Shown here one piece after another: positions 1 through 8,441 of a DNA stretch of 33,728 nucleotides (position 1 is the stretch's first letter; each line of letters starts with the position of its first letter). Source of the stretch: an uncultured Clostridia bacterium (lineage in GTDB: Bacteria > Bacillota > Clostridia > UBA1381). The stretch spans positions 1-33,728 of the forward strand of contig CANQQS010000012.1 of assembly GCA_947626045.1 (NCBI GenBank), in the 5' to 3' direction. The notes below the pieces were generated by a model that worked only from the letters and a program-made list of their open reading frames with translations, was not told the origin of the DNA and searched no databases. The position numbers were made by a program, and so were the translations under genes.

Positions 1-1107
1 CTTGAATATCCGCTGCTTGTGCGTCCGTCGTACGTGCTCGGCGGTCAGGGTATGGAAATCACGAGAAACGAGATCGACCTCGTGCGCTACCTCACCGACG
101 CGTTTGAAAAGGACAAGAAAAACCCCGTGCTTATTGACAGATACCTCGGCGGCAGAGAACTTGAAGTTGACGCGATATGCGACGGTACGGACGTACTTAT
201 TCCCGGTATAATGGAACATCTGGAGCGCGCAGGTATTCACAGCGGCGACTCAATATCCATATATCCGCCGCAGAACGTGCCGCAGAATATTATAGACAAG
301 ATCGTTGACGTTACGTATCGTATAGCGCTGGAGCTTAAGGTAATCGGTATGATCAACATTCAGTTCATAGAATTTAGGGGCGAGCTGTACATCATCGAGG
401 TAAATCCGCGTTCGAGCCGTACCGTGCCGTATATTACGAAGGTTACGAACGTGCCTGTAATCGACATTGCGACGAACATAATGCTCGGAAAGACGCTTAA
501 GGAAATGGGTTACTCGACGGGTATCGCTCCGAAAACGAATACGGTAGCGATAAAAGTACCGGTATTCTCCACGGAAAAGCTGCCGCGCGTTGAGGTAAGC
601 CTTGGCCCCGAAATGCGCTCTACCGGCGAGGTTCTCGGCGTGGGACGTGACTTCCACGAGGCAATGTACAAGGGCTTTGTCGCCGCCGGTACGAATATAC
701 CGAAGGTCGGCTCGACAATTCTCGTGACGGTGCGCGACCTCGATAAGGAGGACTTCCTCCCCATCGCCGCGCAGTTCCACAGGCTCGGCTGTAAGTTTGT
801 CGCGACCGCCGGTACCGCGAAGCTGCTCGAAGAAAACAATATTCCCGTGCAGGTCGCGAAGAAGATAAGCGAGGGCGTGCCGAATGTGCTTGACGTTATA
901 AGAAGCGGTATGATCGACCTCATAATCGACATACCGAAAAAGGGCGGCAACGCGAACAGCGACGGCTTTAAGATACGCCGTACCGCAATAGAGTGTTCCG
1001 TTTCTATCATGACGAGCCTTGACACAGTCAAGGCTATGGTGGACGTTATGAGCCACCAGTATACGCCGGAAACGGTAGACGTTATTTCTCTTTCGGATAT
1101 AAAATAA
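1..1107 (+). CDS. carB: Carbamoyl-phosphate synthase large subunit, C-terminal part (5' end outside window)
   Basis: Partial gene: the reading frame is open from base 1, and 368 residues of a protein that is usually about 1,070 long are present. The family makes carbamoyl phosphate from bicarbonate, ATP and ammonia for pyrimidine and arginine synthesis in the cytoplasm. The visible part starts in the second ATP-grasp half. The metal/ATP-binding stretch EVNPRSSRTVP lies at about residues 132-142, followed by ITKVTNVPVIDIAT and the run ending GPEMRSTGEVLG. The last ~130 residues are the MGS-like allosteric domain, with ILVTVRDLDKEDFLPIA and FVATAGTAKLL as markers. It is the only plus-strand gene in the first 10 kb and ends just before a bidirectional terminator that separates it from the convergent surface-polymer genes. 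carA and the N-terminal two thirds should lie to the left. Nothing looks broken. Confidence 0.97.
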   Translation, partial: LEYPLLVRPSYVLGGQGMEITRNEIDLVRYLTDAFEKDKKNPVLIDRYLGGRELEVDAICDGTDVLIPGIMEHLERAGIHSGDSISIYPPQNVPQNIIDKIVDVTYRIALELKVIGMINIQFIEFRGELYIIEVNPRSSRTVPYITKVTNVPVIDIATNIMLGKTLKEMGYSTGIAPKTNTVAIKVPVFSTEKLPRVEVSLGPEMRSTGEVLGVGRDFHEAMYKGFVAAGTNIPKVGSTILVTVRDLDKEDFLPIAAQFHRLGCKFVATAGTAKLLEENNIPVQVAKKISEGVPNVLDVIRSGMIDLIIDIPKKGGNANSDGFKIRRTAIECSVSIMTSLDTVKAMVDVMSHQYTPETVDVISLSDIK

Positions 1108-1116
1108 AACAAGACG

Positions 1117-1150
1117 AAAAACGCCTTCATCACATGATGAAGGCGTTTTT
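1117..1150. terminator. Bidirectional intrinsic terminator between carB and the DHHW gene
   Basis: A 15-base-pair perfect inverted repeat (arms 1117-1131 and 1136-1150, 4-base loop) has an A-run at one end and a T-run at the other, so it can end transcription in both directions. It lies 10 bases after the carB stop and 3 bases beyond the stop of the convergent minus-strand gene. Confidence 0.92.
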
Positions 1151-1152
1151 TG

Positions 1153-2265
1153 TTATTCCAGAATTGACAAATCGTCCGACTCACACAGGCTGCTTAGGCC
1201 GTAGAGCGCAAGGATTTCGTCGTAGCCGTTTTCCGAGACGAGAGTTGACACGCTATCGAGGTAATACCTCAAATCAACCGTGTCGATGCGCGAGCAGTTT
1301 TCAGCCATAAACGGCGCGAAACAGTGCGCGTAGCTGTCCTTTATGAGCAGCACCCTTTTGCCGCTCGGATTTTCGTTGTTCACTATGCTTTCAAAGCCGT
1401 GGTTGCCGTCGAGGTATACGCTGTACTTGTCGCTTTCCGCGAGGTGTTCACGGAAAAACATGCCGTTCCTCTCCTCCCCGCCGTCAATCGCGACCGTTAC
1501 GTTTGACGGGTACTCCCACGTTTCCAGAATATCAGGCTTTGTGAGCCACAGCGCGGATTTTGAGTAGGACGTGCCGTAAAAGCCGTCGGTTTTCGTGACG
1601 GTGTAGTCTACTCTGTCACGCGGCTCGATACCCTCGCTTTGCGCCCACAGGCGATACGCTGTGTATGCTCCCTCGCTTGTCCAGTGGTGGTCTGTTTTGT
1701 AGTAAAGCTGTGCGTCGTTCTTTTTGCTTAAAAATTCGTCGGTCGGGTTAATAAGCCCTATATCTGCGAGCATATTTTCAATATACGATATTATTTCGCC
1801 GTCGCGGTATGTGAGGCGGTTCGCGGGCAGAAGCTCCGGCATAATGTACCCCGCGGTCGGCACGGCTATGAGCTTTGTCTCAATACCGGTTTTCGCCGCG
1901 AAGCTATTAAGCGCGCTTATATTTTTGTCGAGCGTCGCCTTATCGAACTTTACGGGAACGGTGAAAAGATAGCCGTCCTTACCCTTGTATATGTCGTTTG
2001 AGCCGTTGCGACCGGTCGCGAGCATAAAGTACGCGTCGGCTGCCGCGAACGCTTCGCGCGCGGGAAAGTGGTCGGAAATGTAACCCTCAAAGTCGCTCTC
2101 CCACTTGCCCGACAGCATTTTCTGAACGGTGAATCTCGGGAAGTCGGCAAGCGTACGTTTTTCGTTTTCCGACACGGTTTTTTTCGGCAGCGCAGCAGTC
2201 AGAATTGCCATCGCGCCGATAAAGACGCAGAACATAACCGTTATTATTTTGTCGCGTATTTTCAT
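1153..2265 (-). CDS. DHHW (AlgJ/AlgX-like) family protein, probable extracellular O-acyltransferase
   Basis: 370 residues. The start at 2265 is preferred over an upstream in-frame start because an AGAGGTG ribosome site precedes it and the protein then opens with an N-terminal signal anchor (about residues 7-27). A KDGYLF motif is at 96-101, the family motif DHHW at 192-195, and IKDSYAH at 308-314. By analogy with the Asp-His-Ser triad of AlgX, D192, H194 and S311 are the likely catalytic residues (inference). In known pairs an MBOAT protein passes acyl groups across the membrane and an AlgJ/X-type SGNH-fold enzyme places them on an exported polysaccharide. Here the MBOAT gene lies 23 bases upstream. 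It is the last gene of the four-gene acylation set. The polymer and the acyl group cannot be told from sequence. Confidence 0.88.
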   Translation of the reverse strand: MKIRDKIITVMFCVFIGAMAILTAALPKKTVSENEKRTLADFPRFTVQKMLSGKWESDFEGYISDHFPAREAFAAADAYFMLATGRNGSNDIYKGKDGYLFTVPVKFDKATLDKNISALNSFAAKTGIETKLIAVPTAGYIMPELLPANRLTYRDGEIISYIENMLADIGLINPTDEFLSKKNDAQLYYKTDHHWTSEGAYTAYRLWAQSEGIEPRDRVDYTVTKTDGFYGTSYSKSALWLTKPDILETWEYPSNVTVAIDGGEERNGMFFREHLAESDKYSVYLDGNHGFESIVNNENPSGKRVLLIKDSYAHCFAPFMAENCSRIDTVDLRYYLDSVSTLVSENGYDEILALYGLSSLCESDDLSILE

Positions 2266-2288
2266 GGTTATCACCTCTTTGCCGTGCC

Positions 2289-3671
2289 TTAAAATCTGAA
2301 ATACAGGAACGGGTTGTATGATTGGTTCACGAGCGACGCGGTGCACAGCAAAAGCACAGCCGCGCAGAAAATCACCTCGCACACGGCGACGGCTTTTTTG
2401 TCGCGTATTTTCATATAAATATTTTTCGCTGTCGGAAGTGACGCGAGGGTTGCCGCCAAAAGCAGCGGCAGATATGATATTATACGGCTCAGCGCGTCGT
2501 GCGTTATAATGCCGCCGCTGAGCGTAAACATACTGCCTATATAAGAAGTTACAGCCGTCATATCGTCAAGGCTGAATATCACCCAGCCGATAAGTATAAG
2601 CGCGAGTGCGTATATGTGGCGCACGGCTCGCGGAAGCTTTTCGAGATATTTTCCATACGCGTATTTTTCAAGCACGAGCAGCGCGAAATAGTAAAGCCCC
2701 CATAAGATGAAGTTGACGCTCGCGCCGTGCCACAAGCCTGTCAGAAACCATACGGCAAACAGATTGAATATGACGCGCGGCGTGCTGCGGCGGTTGCCGC
2801 CGAGCGGAATGTACATGTAGTCGCGGAACCACGTGCTTAACGATATGTGCCACCTGCGCCAAAACTCCGTTATACTCTTTGAAATGTAGGGGTACTCGAA
2901 GTTGCGCATGAAATTAAAGCCGAACATTTTACCCAGTCCCACAGCCATGTCACTGTAGCCGGAAAAGTCAAAGTAAATCTGGAACGCGAACGCCGCCGCG
3001 CCGACCCAAGCGGCGATTATTCCGCCGTCAGCGCCTTTAAGACTCTCCCACAGCACGCCCGCCTGATTTGCGATAAGCACCTTCTTGGCAAGTCCGACGA
3101 GGAATATTTTTACGCCCTCGCTGAAGCCAGAAAGCGTTTCACGCCTCCCCGTAAGCTGCGATGCTATATCGCGGTAACGCACGATAGGTCCGGCGATAAG
3201 CTGCGGGAAAAATGATATGTACGTACCGAGGGACACTAAATTTTTCTGCGCTTTTGTGTCGCCGCGGTAAACGTCAATCGTGTATGAAACCGTCTGGAAC
3301 GTGTAGAACGATATTCCGATAGGAAGCGGTATTTTTATTTTCGGCATCCACGCAAACGGTGGAAGCGCGCGAAGCAAGTCCGACGCAAATCCCGCGTACT
3401 TGAACACAGCGAGCAGTCCGAGGCTTATAATAAGCGACAGCGCAAGGTACAGCTTTTTCCTTTGCGGCTTCCTTTCTATCATGACGGCGCAGACGTAATT
3501 TACGAGTATCGACACGCACATCACAACGACAAACACCGGTTCGCCCCAGCCGTAAAAAATAAGGTTCGCAAGTAAAAGAAAGCCGTTTCTAAACGGCTTT
3601 GGTGTTATGTAATATATCGCCAGTACAATCGGCAGGAATATGAAAAGAAACAGCAGACTTGAAAAGTACAA
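2289..3671 (-). CDS. MBOAT family membrane O-acyltransferase (AlgI/DltB-like)
   Basis: 460 residues with roughly ten or more hydrophobic segments from the very N-terminus to the C-terminus. Family markers are PIGISFYTFQTVSY (117-130), the FPQLIAGPIVRY block (155-166), WRRWHISLSTWFRDY (271-285), YIPLGGNR (287-294) and WHGAS (314-318). H315 is the expected catalytic histidine by comparison with AlgI, and H275 is the second conserved histidine. The start is TTG at 3671, supported by a GAGAGGGG ribosome site 7 bases away and the lack of any nearby ATG. Members move acyl groups, usually acetyl, across the membrane for polysaccharide or teichoic acid modification. The gene sits between the DUF4358 lipoprotein (33 bases upstream) and the DHHW protein, which favours polysaccharide O-acetylation over D-alanylation, since no dltA/C/D is present. 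Confidence 0.95.
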   Translation of the reverse strand: MYFSSLLFLFIFLPIVLAIYYITPKPFRNGFLLLANLIFYGWGEPVFVVVMCVSILVNYVCAVMIERKPQRKKLYLALSLIISLGLLAVFKYAGFASDLLRALPPFAWMPKIKIPLPIGISFYTFQTVSYTIDVYRGDTKAQKNLVSLGTYISFFPQLIAGPIVRYRDIASQLTGRRETLSGFSEGVKIFLVGLAKKVLIANQAGVLWESLKGADGGIIAAWVGAAAFAFQIYFDFSGYSDMAVGLGKMFGFNFMRNFEYPYISKSITEFWRRWHISLSTWFRDYMYIPLGGNRRSTPRVIFNLFAVWFLTGLWHGASVNFILWGLYYFALLVLEKYAYGKYLEKLPRAVRHIYALALILIGWVIFSLDDMTAVTSYIGSMFTLSGGIITHDALSRIISYLPLLLAATLASLPTAKNIYMKIRDKKAVAVCEVIFCAAVLLLCTASLVNQSYNPFLYFRF

Positions 3672-3704
3672 AGCTATACCCCTCTCATTTTTTCTGTTTA
3701 ATAA

Positions 3705-4160
3705 TTACTTTGACATGTTGTCGTTTATGATTTGCATAGCCTTTGCGCTGTCCTCACTCGCGCAGTATATAACAATGTCGCCCGTAACGCTTATTACCGC
3801 GTCGTTAAGCTTCGGAACCTCGCTCGGTCGATAGTTTTCGTACTGCTTCGTCTGCGACGCCACGTACTCGCGCACCTTTTCCTCAACGTCCTCGGTATCG
3901 GAGGTTTTTATGACAATAATCTCGTCAACCACCGCGCTCGTACCCTTGAATGCTGCGCACACGCTGACCTCATCGTCGTCGAGATCAAGACGTTTTTTCG
4001 TTACCTGCTCGTTTACCTCCGTAAGCGTTTCTGCAAAGCTCGCGTTGTTTAAAAGCTCTGCCGCGATTTCCGTCGCGTCAACCTCCTTGTTGTTCCCGCA
4101 GCCTGTGAGTGAAAGTATCAGCATTGACGCGGCAAGCGCCGCGGCGAATATTTTTTTCAT
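3705..4160 (-). CDS. DUF4358-family lipoprotein
   Basis: 151 residues with a lipoprotein signal: a basic start, a hydrophobic core and the lipobox LTGC with Cys21 as the modified residue, so it should be anchored on the outer face of the membrane. The remainder is small, charged and mixed alpha/beta (EEKVREYVASQTKQYENYRP, then DAVISVTGDIVIYCAS near the end). This matches my memory of DUF4358, a family of unknown biochemical role often found beside MBOAT and DHHW genes in Clostridia. A good ribosome site (CGGAGGAA) supports the start. It lies 20 bases after the SGNH gene and 33 before the MBOAT gene, in one operon. A role as an accessory factor of the acylation complex is an inference from position only. 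Confidence 0.82.
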   Translation of the reverse strand: MKKIFAAALAASMLILSLTGCGNNKEVDATEIAAELLNNASFAETLTEVNEQVTKKRLDLDDDEVSVCAAFKGTSAVVDEIIVIKTSDTEDVEEKVREYVASQTKQYENYRPSEVPKLNDAVISVTGDIVIYCASEDSAKAMQIINDNMSK

Positions 4161-4180
4161 TTTGTTTTCCTCCGTTAAAA

Positions 4181-4999
4181 TTATTTATAATGATTTTGTA
4201 TATATAAAAGACATTTTTCATAATATTCCTTGCCGAAATGCACGCCGTCGGTCGCGGCATTGGCAGGCAGATTTCCGTTTTTATCCACAACCGCCGAGTA
4301 CACATCCGCATAAACGGCGTCCTTTTCCCCTGCAAGCTTCTTTATTCTCTCGTTGCATTTGCGTATATTGTCGTTGTTCGTGCCGTCAACATTCGCGTCG
4401 GACGCCTTCTGTGTGATAGGCGTTACAGACAGCAGATATACTCGACAGTCGGGACAAATCTTCTTAACTTTGTCTATAAGCTTGCCGTAATCGTCGGTAA
4501 ACATGTCGGGATTGGACCAGCCCACCTCGTTTTCACCGAATATCATAAATACTCGATCATAGATTTTTCCGTTGTCAAATTCGTCAAGGACAGGTCCGTA
4601 AGTGTCGTCACCCTCAAGAGCAACGTCCACCGAAAGTCCCGTTCTCGCGTAAAAATCGGCGTTCGGTAAAAGCGCGTACGTGTATAAATCGTCCGCAAAC
4701 GAATTGCCGATAAACGCGCTGTTTGCGTAGTAGTCCTCGCTTATCACGTTTGGGTCAATGTATATTGCCTTCGGTGTGGGCGCGGGTGTCGCCTGAGCCG
4801 CAATTTCAGCCTCGCGCGCCCGCTTTTCCTCAATATGCCTTGATATTGCGCTTACGCTAACCGTTATTATCACAATTAAAAGCGCCAGTACTGCCGCCGA
4901 CGCGGCGGCAAGAAGTATTCTGTGATTGCGTATCACGCGTTTTTTCTGTATTTCCTCATGTCTTTTGTGTATTTCTTCAAGCCGTTCCTTTTGATTCAA
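4181..4999 (-). CDS. Membrane-anchored SGNH/GDSL-type hydrolase or acyltransferase
   Basis: 272 residues. The order is a charged, probably helical cytoplasmic segment (1-27), one membrane helix (about 28-52), a short Ala/Pro/Thr-rich spacer (around 69-76), then an extracellular SGNH domain. Blocks seen are FIGNS with S100 as nucleophile, FGENEVG with N157, and DGVH with D251 and H254. SGNH enzymes are esterases or acyltransferases on polysaccharides. In this setting it may add or remove the acyl group carried by the MBOAT/DHHW pair (inference). The start is TTG at 4999 behind a GGGGAGAG ribosome site, with no ATG available nearby. It is the first gene of the set and lies downstream of the promoter and hairpin at 5035-5110. 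It has the same fold class as the DHHW protein, so the operon has two SGNH-fold enzymes for one MBOAT. Confidence 0.87.
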   Translation of the reverse strand: MNQKERLEEIHKRHEEIQKKRVIRNHRILLAAASAAVLALLIVIITVSVSAISRHIEEKRAREAEIAAQATPAPTPKAIYIDPNVISEDYYANSAFIGNSFADDLYTYALLPNADFYARTGLSVDVALEGDDTYGPVLDEFDNGKIYDRVFMIFGENEVGWSNPDMFTDDYGKLIDKVKKICPDCRVYLLSVTPITQKASDANVDGTNNDNIRKCNERIKKLAGEKDAVYADVYSAVVDKNGNLPANAATDGVHFGKEYYEKCLLYIQNHYK

Positions 5000-5034
5000 A
5001 TGTATCTCTCCCCGATATATATGGCGTTTCGCCC

Positions 5035-5059
5035 AAAAAAAGGCACATGACGCGCCTTT
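5035..5059 (-). terminator. Intrinsic terminator after the GT2 gene, also inside the leader of the SGNH operon
   Basis: On the minus strand, a 9-base-pair stem (arms 5051-5059 and 5039-5047, with two G-U pairs, 3-base loop) runs into seven T residues (5035-5041). It can end transcripts from the glycosyltransferase gene above it. Because a promoter lies upstream of it at 5082-5110, the same hairpin would fall about 16 bases after the start of the SGNH operon transcript. Confidence 0.75.
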
Positions 5060-5081
5060 GTAAATTTCTCTTGACTATATG

Positions 5082-5110
5082 ATAGTATCACTCTTTAAGT
5101 TTATAGTCAA
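5082..5110 (-). promoter_or_regulatory. Sigma-A promoter with overlapping palindromes, upstream of the acylation operon
   Basis: On the minus strand a TTGACT -35 (5105-5110) and TACTAT -10 (5082-5087) are separated by 17 bases. The -10 lies inside the palindrome TGATAGTATCA (5080-5090). The -35 is one arm of a 9-base inverted repeat, TTGACTATA (5071-5079) and TATAGTCAA (5102-5110), so the whole promoter is flanked by symmetric sites. The layout suggests a repressor operator, but no known regulator motif is recognised. Confidence 0.6.
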
Positions 5111-5137
5111 TAGTTATTTTGTCACAAAAAACAGAAA

Positions 5138-6145
5138 TCAGTCGAACCTATGTTTTATAACATGCAATAAGATGCGATAATAAATTTTATTGTATTCTTG
5201 CTCACGCATAAGTTCGGCAACTATGTGCGGTGCTTTAAAATCTGCCGGCACGTCCGACGCGAATGTGTCCGCTATTTCCTTTATGCGCGCCATTCTCGCC
5301 TTCTTTCTGAGCTTCATGTGCGGATTGAAAAGCACGCAAAGACTCGAGAAGGTTTTCTGGAAATAGTCACGGTAAATTATATCGCGGACTTCAATATTGT
5401 CTTTGTTCCACGCGCACACAATGTCGAGCATATACATTGTGTGCTCTCTTATGGTGTCGAACATGTCAAAACGGTACTTGTCCCAGAAGCGGCGGCAGGT
5501 GTTTATATAGTAGCGGCAAAGCACGTCACCCGTAAGGATAAAGCTGTCAGCGTGACTTATATAGCGCGCGATAAAAACGTCGTCCTCGCCGTAGCGTATA
5601 GCGGGAAATTCTATGCCGTGTCCGCGTATTATGCTCATTTTATACAGCTTGTACCACGGCGCGCCCTGTATGCCGCGCGACTCGAACATCAAAAGCTGCT
5701 CGCCGTAATCGGCGCGCGCCTCGCTGCCCGTGCGGCGGTAGCCGTCCTCTTTTGCGATAATGCGCGTAACCTTTTTGCCGTCGAACATTTCAAATCCGCA
5801 CGCGACAAGGTCGCAGCCGCTTTCTTCAAGCACAGTCACAAGCCGCTCGATTGTTTCGGGCTTTATATAGTCGTCCATATCGAAAAAATACACATAGTCG
5901 CCCGTCGCCTTGCGGAGCGCAAGATTGCGCGCGACGGCGGGTCCCTCGTTATTTTTCGAGAATACCGTTATGCGCCTGTCGCGGTCAGCTTCGGCAAGAC
6001 ATTTAAAATACGTCTTGTCCTTTGAGCCGTCGTCTATTATTATAATTTCAAGATTTTCGTATGTCTGTCCCGTGATGCATGCGACGCCGTCGTGTACACA
6101 GTCCTCCATGTTGTATACCGGTATTATTACGCTTACCTTTTTCAT
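5138..6145 (-). CDS. Glycosyltransferase family 2
   Basis: 335 residues; cytoplasmic GT-A fold expected. The N-terminus VSVIIPVYNMEDCV, IIIDDGSKDKT (nucleotide-sugar site, about 35-45), NEGPAVARNLAL (66-77) and the DxD metal motif in FFDMDD (D89, D91) place it firmly in GT2, the type that adds single sugars to capsules, teichoic acids and other surface glycans. The donor and acceptor cannot be told. The C-terminal third is basic (runs such as KLRKKARMARIK) and lacks clear membrane segments, so contact with membrane lipids is likely peripheral. Its ATG overlaps the stop of the CDP-glycerol transferase-like gene by 4 bases (ATGA), so the two are translationally coupled and probably act on the same polymer. 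Confidence 0.93.
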   Translation of the reverse strand: MKKVSVIIPVYNMEDCVHDGVACITGQTYENLEIIIIDDGSKDKTYFKCLAEADRDRRITVFSKNNEGPAVARNLALRKATGDYVYFFDMDDYIKPETIERLVTVLEESGCDLVACGFEMFDGKKVTRIIAKEDGYRRTGSEARADYGEQLLMFESRGIQGAPWYKLYKMSIIRGHGIEFPAIRYGEDDVFIARYISHADSFILTGDVLCRYYINTCRRFWDKYRFDMFDTIREHTMYMLDIVCAWNKDNIEVRDIIYRDYFQKTFSSLCVLFNPHMKLRKKARMARIKEIADTFASDVPADFKAPHIVAELMREQEYNKIYYRILLHVIKHRFD

Positions 6146-7320
6146 CCTGTTATTTCCTTTATCGCGTTGAAATTTCGTTCGCAGTTCTTCTTATCGCGGA
6201 GCGTGAAAAACGCGTTTATCCTGTCCATGTATTTTTTCTCCGTCACCGCGCCGTTTTCGAGTATTTGCCGAAGTCCCGAAAGCAAAGCGTCCTCCGTAGC
6301 TGCCACATCTCCGAACGCGTCCCGCCTGTAATTGAAATATCCCTCGCCGTAATGATTTTTCCGAAAGTTCTCCTCGTCAAACTGGTAAAAAATCATTGGC
6401 TTTCCCATGTATGCGTAATCGAAAAACACGCTGGAAAAGTCTGTTATGAGAATGTCGGAGTTTATGAGCAGGCTTTGGACGGTGCAGTCGCGGAACGATA
6501 TTATTTTTACTCTGTCCGTACCCTCGAAGCAGTCAATGAATTTCTGCAGCTCCATATGCGGATAGAAAAGCGCCTCATAACCGTATTTTTCAAGCATTTC
6601 ATTAAGTTGTCCGCTCTTTAAAAGGCTCGAATACGTTTTATAGAACTCGCTTTCCTCAAACTGTTTTCTGTCCGCCTTGCGCAAATCGTAACGCCATGTC
6701 GGCATTATAAGGATTTTTTTCGACGGTTTTTCTATTTTATAAAGGTCGTCGTAGCGGCACAGTCCCAAAAGCCGTACCACGCCGTCCTTGTAGCCGTAAT
6801 TATCACGCACGTACTCGTACTCGGGCTTCGCGGAGCAAACGAAAAGGTCTGTGCTTACATTGTTCGCGTAAAGAAACGTGAGATTGTCCTTTATGATTCC
6901 GTGCTGGAGAAATATCTTTTTGCCCTTGACAAGCCCCATTCTGTCGGCACGGACAAAGAAGTCGATATACGGCGTGTAGCCCATTATGTGCGTGCTTATC
7001 TTCACGTCCGATATTGCGAGCGCGAGAAAATGCGAAAATGAGCCGTAGCGTATCACATTGCCGAGCGCCTTTACTCTCGGCGCGTCGGGAGAGGATTTGC
7101 TTATTACATACGCGGCATTTATTTCGGGATGATTCATTGTCACGTATTTGAAGAAGTAATAGCCGTTGTCGCGCGCATCAATGCCGCGTTCTGCGATAAG
7201 CCACAGACCGCGGTATTTTTCGTTGCCTTTGACAAACGGCGCGCATAGCAGCGCGGCGGCATATTTTACGGCGCAGTATGCGTAGCGCGCCATCTTTTTC
7301 ATGAGCAATGCCGTGTTCAT
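6142..7320 (-). CDS. CDP-glycerol glycerophosphotransferase-like (TagF family) enzyme
   Basis: 392 residues. The family transfers glycerol-phosphate (or related polyol-phosphate) units from CDP-activated donors to a lipid-linked acceptor at the inner face of the membrane, as in teichoic acid synthesis. Motifs seen in order are IFLQHGI (136-142, H140), MPTWR (206-210), FYPHME (252-257) and ITDFSSVFFDYAY (292-304). These match the conserved histidine, PTxR, HP-like and TDxSS segments of TagF. The N-terminal ~30 residues are hydrophobic and basic, suiting membrane association. It starts behind a CGGAGGAA ribosome site and overlaps the following GT2 gene by 4 bases. No tagD-like cytidylyltransferase is in the window, so the donor is not proven to be CDP-glycerol. 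Confidence 0.9.
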   Translation of the reverse strand: MNTALLMKKMARYAYCAVKYAAALLCAPFVKGNEKYRGLWLIAERGIDARDNGYYFFKYVTMNHPEINAAYVISKSSPDAPRVKALGNVIRYGSFSHFLALAISDVKISTHIMGYTPYIDFFVRADRMGLVKGKKIFLQHGIIKDNLTFLYANNVSTDLFVCSAKPEYEYVRDNYGYKDGVVRLLGLCRYDDLYKIEKPSKKILIMPTWRYDLRKADRKQFEESEFYKTYSSLLKSGQLNEMLEKYGYEALFYPHMELQKFIDCFEGTDRVKIISFRDCTVQSLLINSDILITDFSSVFFDYAYMGKPMIFYQFDEENFRKNHYGEGYFNYRRDAFGDVAATEDALLSGLRQILENGAVTEKKYMDRINAFFTLRDKKNCERNFNAIKEITG

Positions 7321-7342
7321 ATCTCTTCCTCCGCATTTATTT

Positions 7343-7386
7343 AAACAGAGGCTGACGCTTATTCGTCAGCCCCTTAATTTCTGTTT
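7343..7386 (-). terminator. Hairpin after galE, possible weak terminator
   Basis: The core stem is 8 base pairs (7350-7357 with 7364-7371, 6-base loop), extended by an outer AAACAG/CTGTTT pairing (7343-7348 with 7381-7386) that reaches the galE stop codon. The tail on the minus strand has only a broken T-run, so some reading through into the TagF-like gene is plausible; no separate promoter was seen for that gene. Confidence 0.6.
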
Positions 7387-8410
7387 AACCCTCAAAGCCG
7401 TTCGGGTGGTTCGACTGCCATCTCCACGTGTCGGCGCACATTTCCTCAATGCCGCGCTTCGCCTCCCATTCAAGCTCAGCCTTAGCCTTTGCCGGGTCGG
7501 CGTAGCACTCGGCTATGTCGCCGGGACGTCTCGGCTCGATAACGTACGGCAGATCCTTGCCGCATGCCTTTGAGAACGCCTTTACAATCTGAAGAACGCT
7601 GTAACCGTTGCCCGTTCCGAGGTTGTAGATGTGAACGCCTTGCTTGCCGGAGCAATGCTCTATCGCCTTAACGTGTCCGACCGCGAGGTCAACGACGTGG
7701 ATATAGTCGCGCACGCCCGTGCCGTCCGGTGTCGGGTAGTCGTCGCCGAATACGTGTACCTTTTCAAGCTTTCCGACCGCCACCTGCGCGACGTACGGAA
7801 GCAGATTGTTGGGGATACCCTTCGGGTCTTCGCCCATCTTGCCGCTCTCATGCGCGCCTATCGGGTTGAAGTAACGAAGCAGCGTCACGCTTAATTTCGG
7901 GTTCGCCTTCTGCGCGTCGGTCATAATGCGCTCGATAAAGAGCTTCGTCGTGCCGTAGGGGTTCGTCGTGAGTATCTTGTCGCCCTTGTTGTCAGTTTCG
8001 ACGATAGGCACTCTTTCGGGATCGCCGTAAACGGTCGCGCTGGAGGAAAATACGATGTTGTTGCAGCCGTACTTTTCCATAGCCTGCATAAGATGAAGCG
8101 TTCCCGTGATGTTGTTGTCATAGTACGCGAGAGGTATTCTTGTGCTTTCGCCGACAGCCTTAAGTCCCGCGAAGTGAATTACCGCGTCAATCTTATTTTC
8201 CTTGAACACCTTCTCCGTCGCCTCGCTGTCGAGAAGGTCGGCTTTATAAAACGGGAAGTCCTTTCCCGTAATCTCCTTTACCGCGTCGAGACACTTCTCG
8301 CTCGCGTTGTAGAGATTGTCAAGCACAACGATTTCGTAACCCGCGTTCAGCAGCTCCACGCAGGTGTGGCTGCCTATATATCCTGCGCCGCCCGTTACAA
8401 GTATTTTCAT
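7385..8410 (-). CDS. galE: UDP-glucose 4-epimerase
   Basis: 341 residues, the usual size. It interconverts UDP-glucose and UDP-galactose with bound NAD, feeding galactose to surface glycans or the Leloir pathway. The NAD motif GGAGYIG is at 7-13, the catalytic serine lies in FSSSATVYG (121-129), and the Y-x3-K pair is Y152/K156 in NPYGTTK. Other family markers are [17 protein letters not shown], the [15 protein letters not shown] block and [14 protein letters not shown]. The start at 8410 is chosen because GGGAGGAAAA precedes it and the NAD motif then falls in its normal place; an upstream in-frame start at 8440 would overlap the promoter. It has its own promoter and ends in a hairpin. There are no other Leloir genes nearby, so a role in surface glycan supply is the better reading. 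Confidence 0.97.
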   Translation of the reverse strand: MKILVTGGAGYIGSHTCVELLNAGYEIVVLDNLYNASEKCLDAVKEITGKDFPFYKADLLDSEATEKVFKENKIDAVIHFAGLKAVGESTRIPLAYYDNNITGTLHLMQAMEKYGCNNIVFSSSATVYGDPERVPIVETDNKGDKILTTNPYGTTKLFIERIMTDAQKANPKLSVTLLRYFNPIGAHESGKMGEDPKGIPNNLLPYVAQVAVGKLEKVHVFGDDYPTPDGTGVRDYIHVVDLAVGHVKAIEHCSGKQGVHIYNLGTGNGYSVLQIVKAFSKACGKDLPYVIEPRRPGDIAECYADPAKAKAELEWEAKRGIEEMCADTWRWQSNHPNGFEG

Positions 8411-8441
8411 AATATTTTCCTCCCTTTCAGTCATTAACAAT

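Noticed and set aside
250-1184. Long minus-strand open frames opposite carB
   Set aside because: carB on the plus strand has clear family motifs. The antisense frames have no recognisable domains and arise from the codon bias of the real gene.
2263-2382. Upstream start for the DHHW gene at 2382
   Set aside because: It would overlap the MBOAT coding sequence by 94 bases and bury the signal anchor. The ATG at 2265 has its own ribosome site.
5071-5110. TTGACTATA...TATAGTCAA as ends of a small transposable element
   Set aside because: The arms are only 9 bases with 22 bases between them and no target-site duplication was seen; the promoter elements explain part of each arm.
8408-8440. Upstream start for galE at 8440
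   Set aside because: It would put the start within 2 bases of the -10 element and add residues before the NAD-binding strand. The ATG at 8410 has a strong ribosome site.
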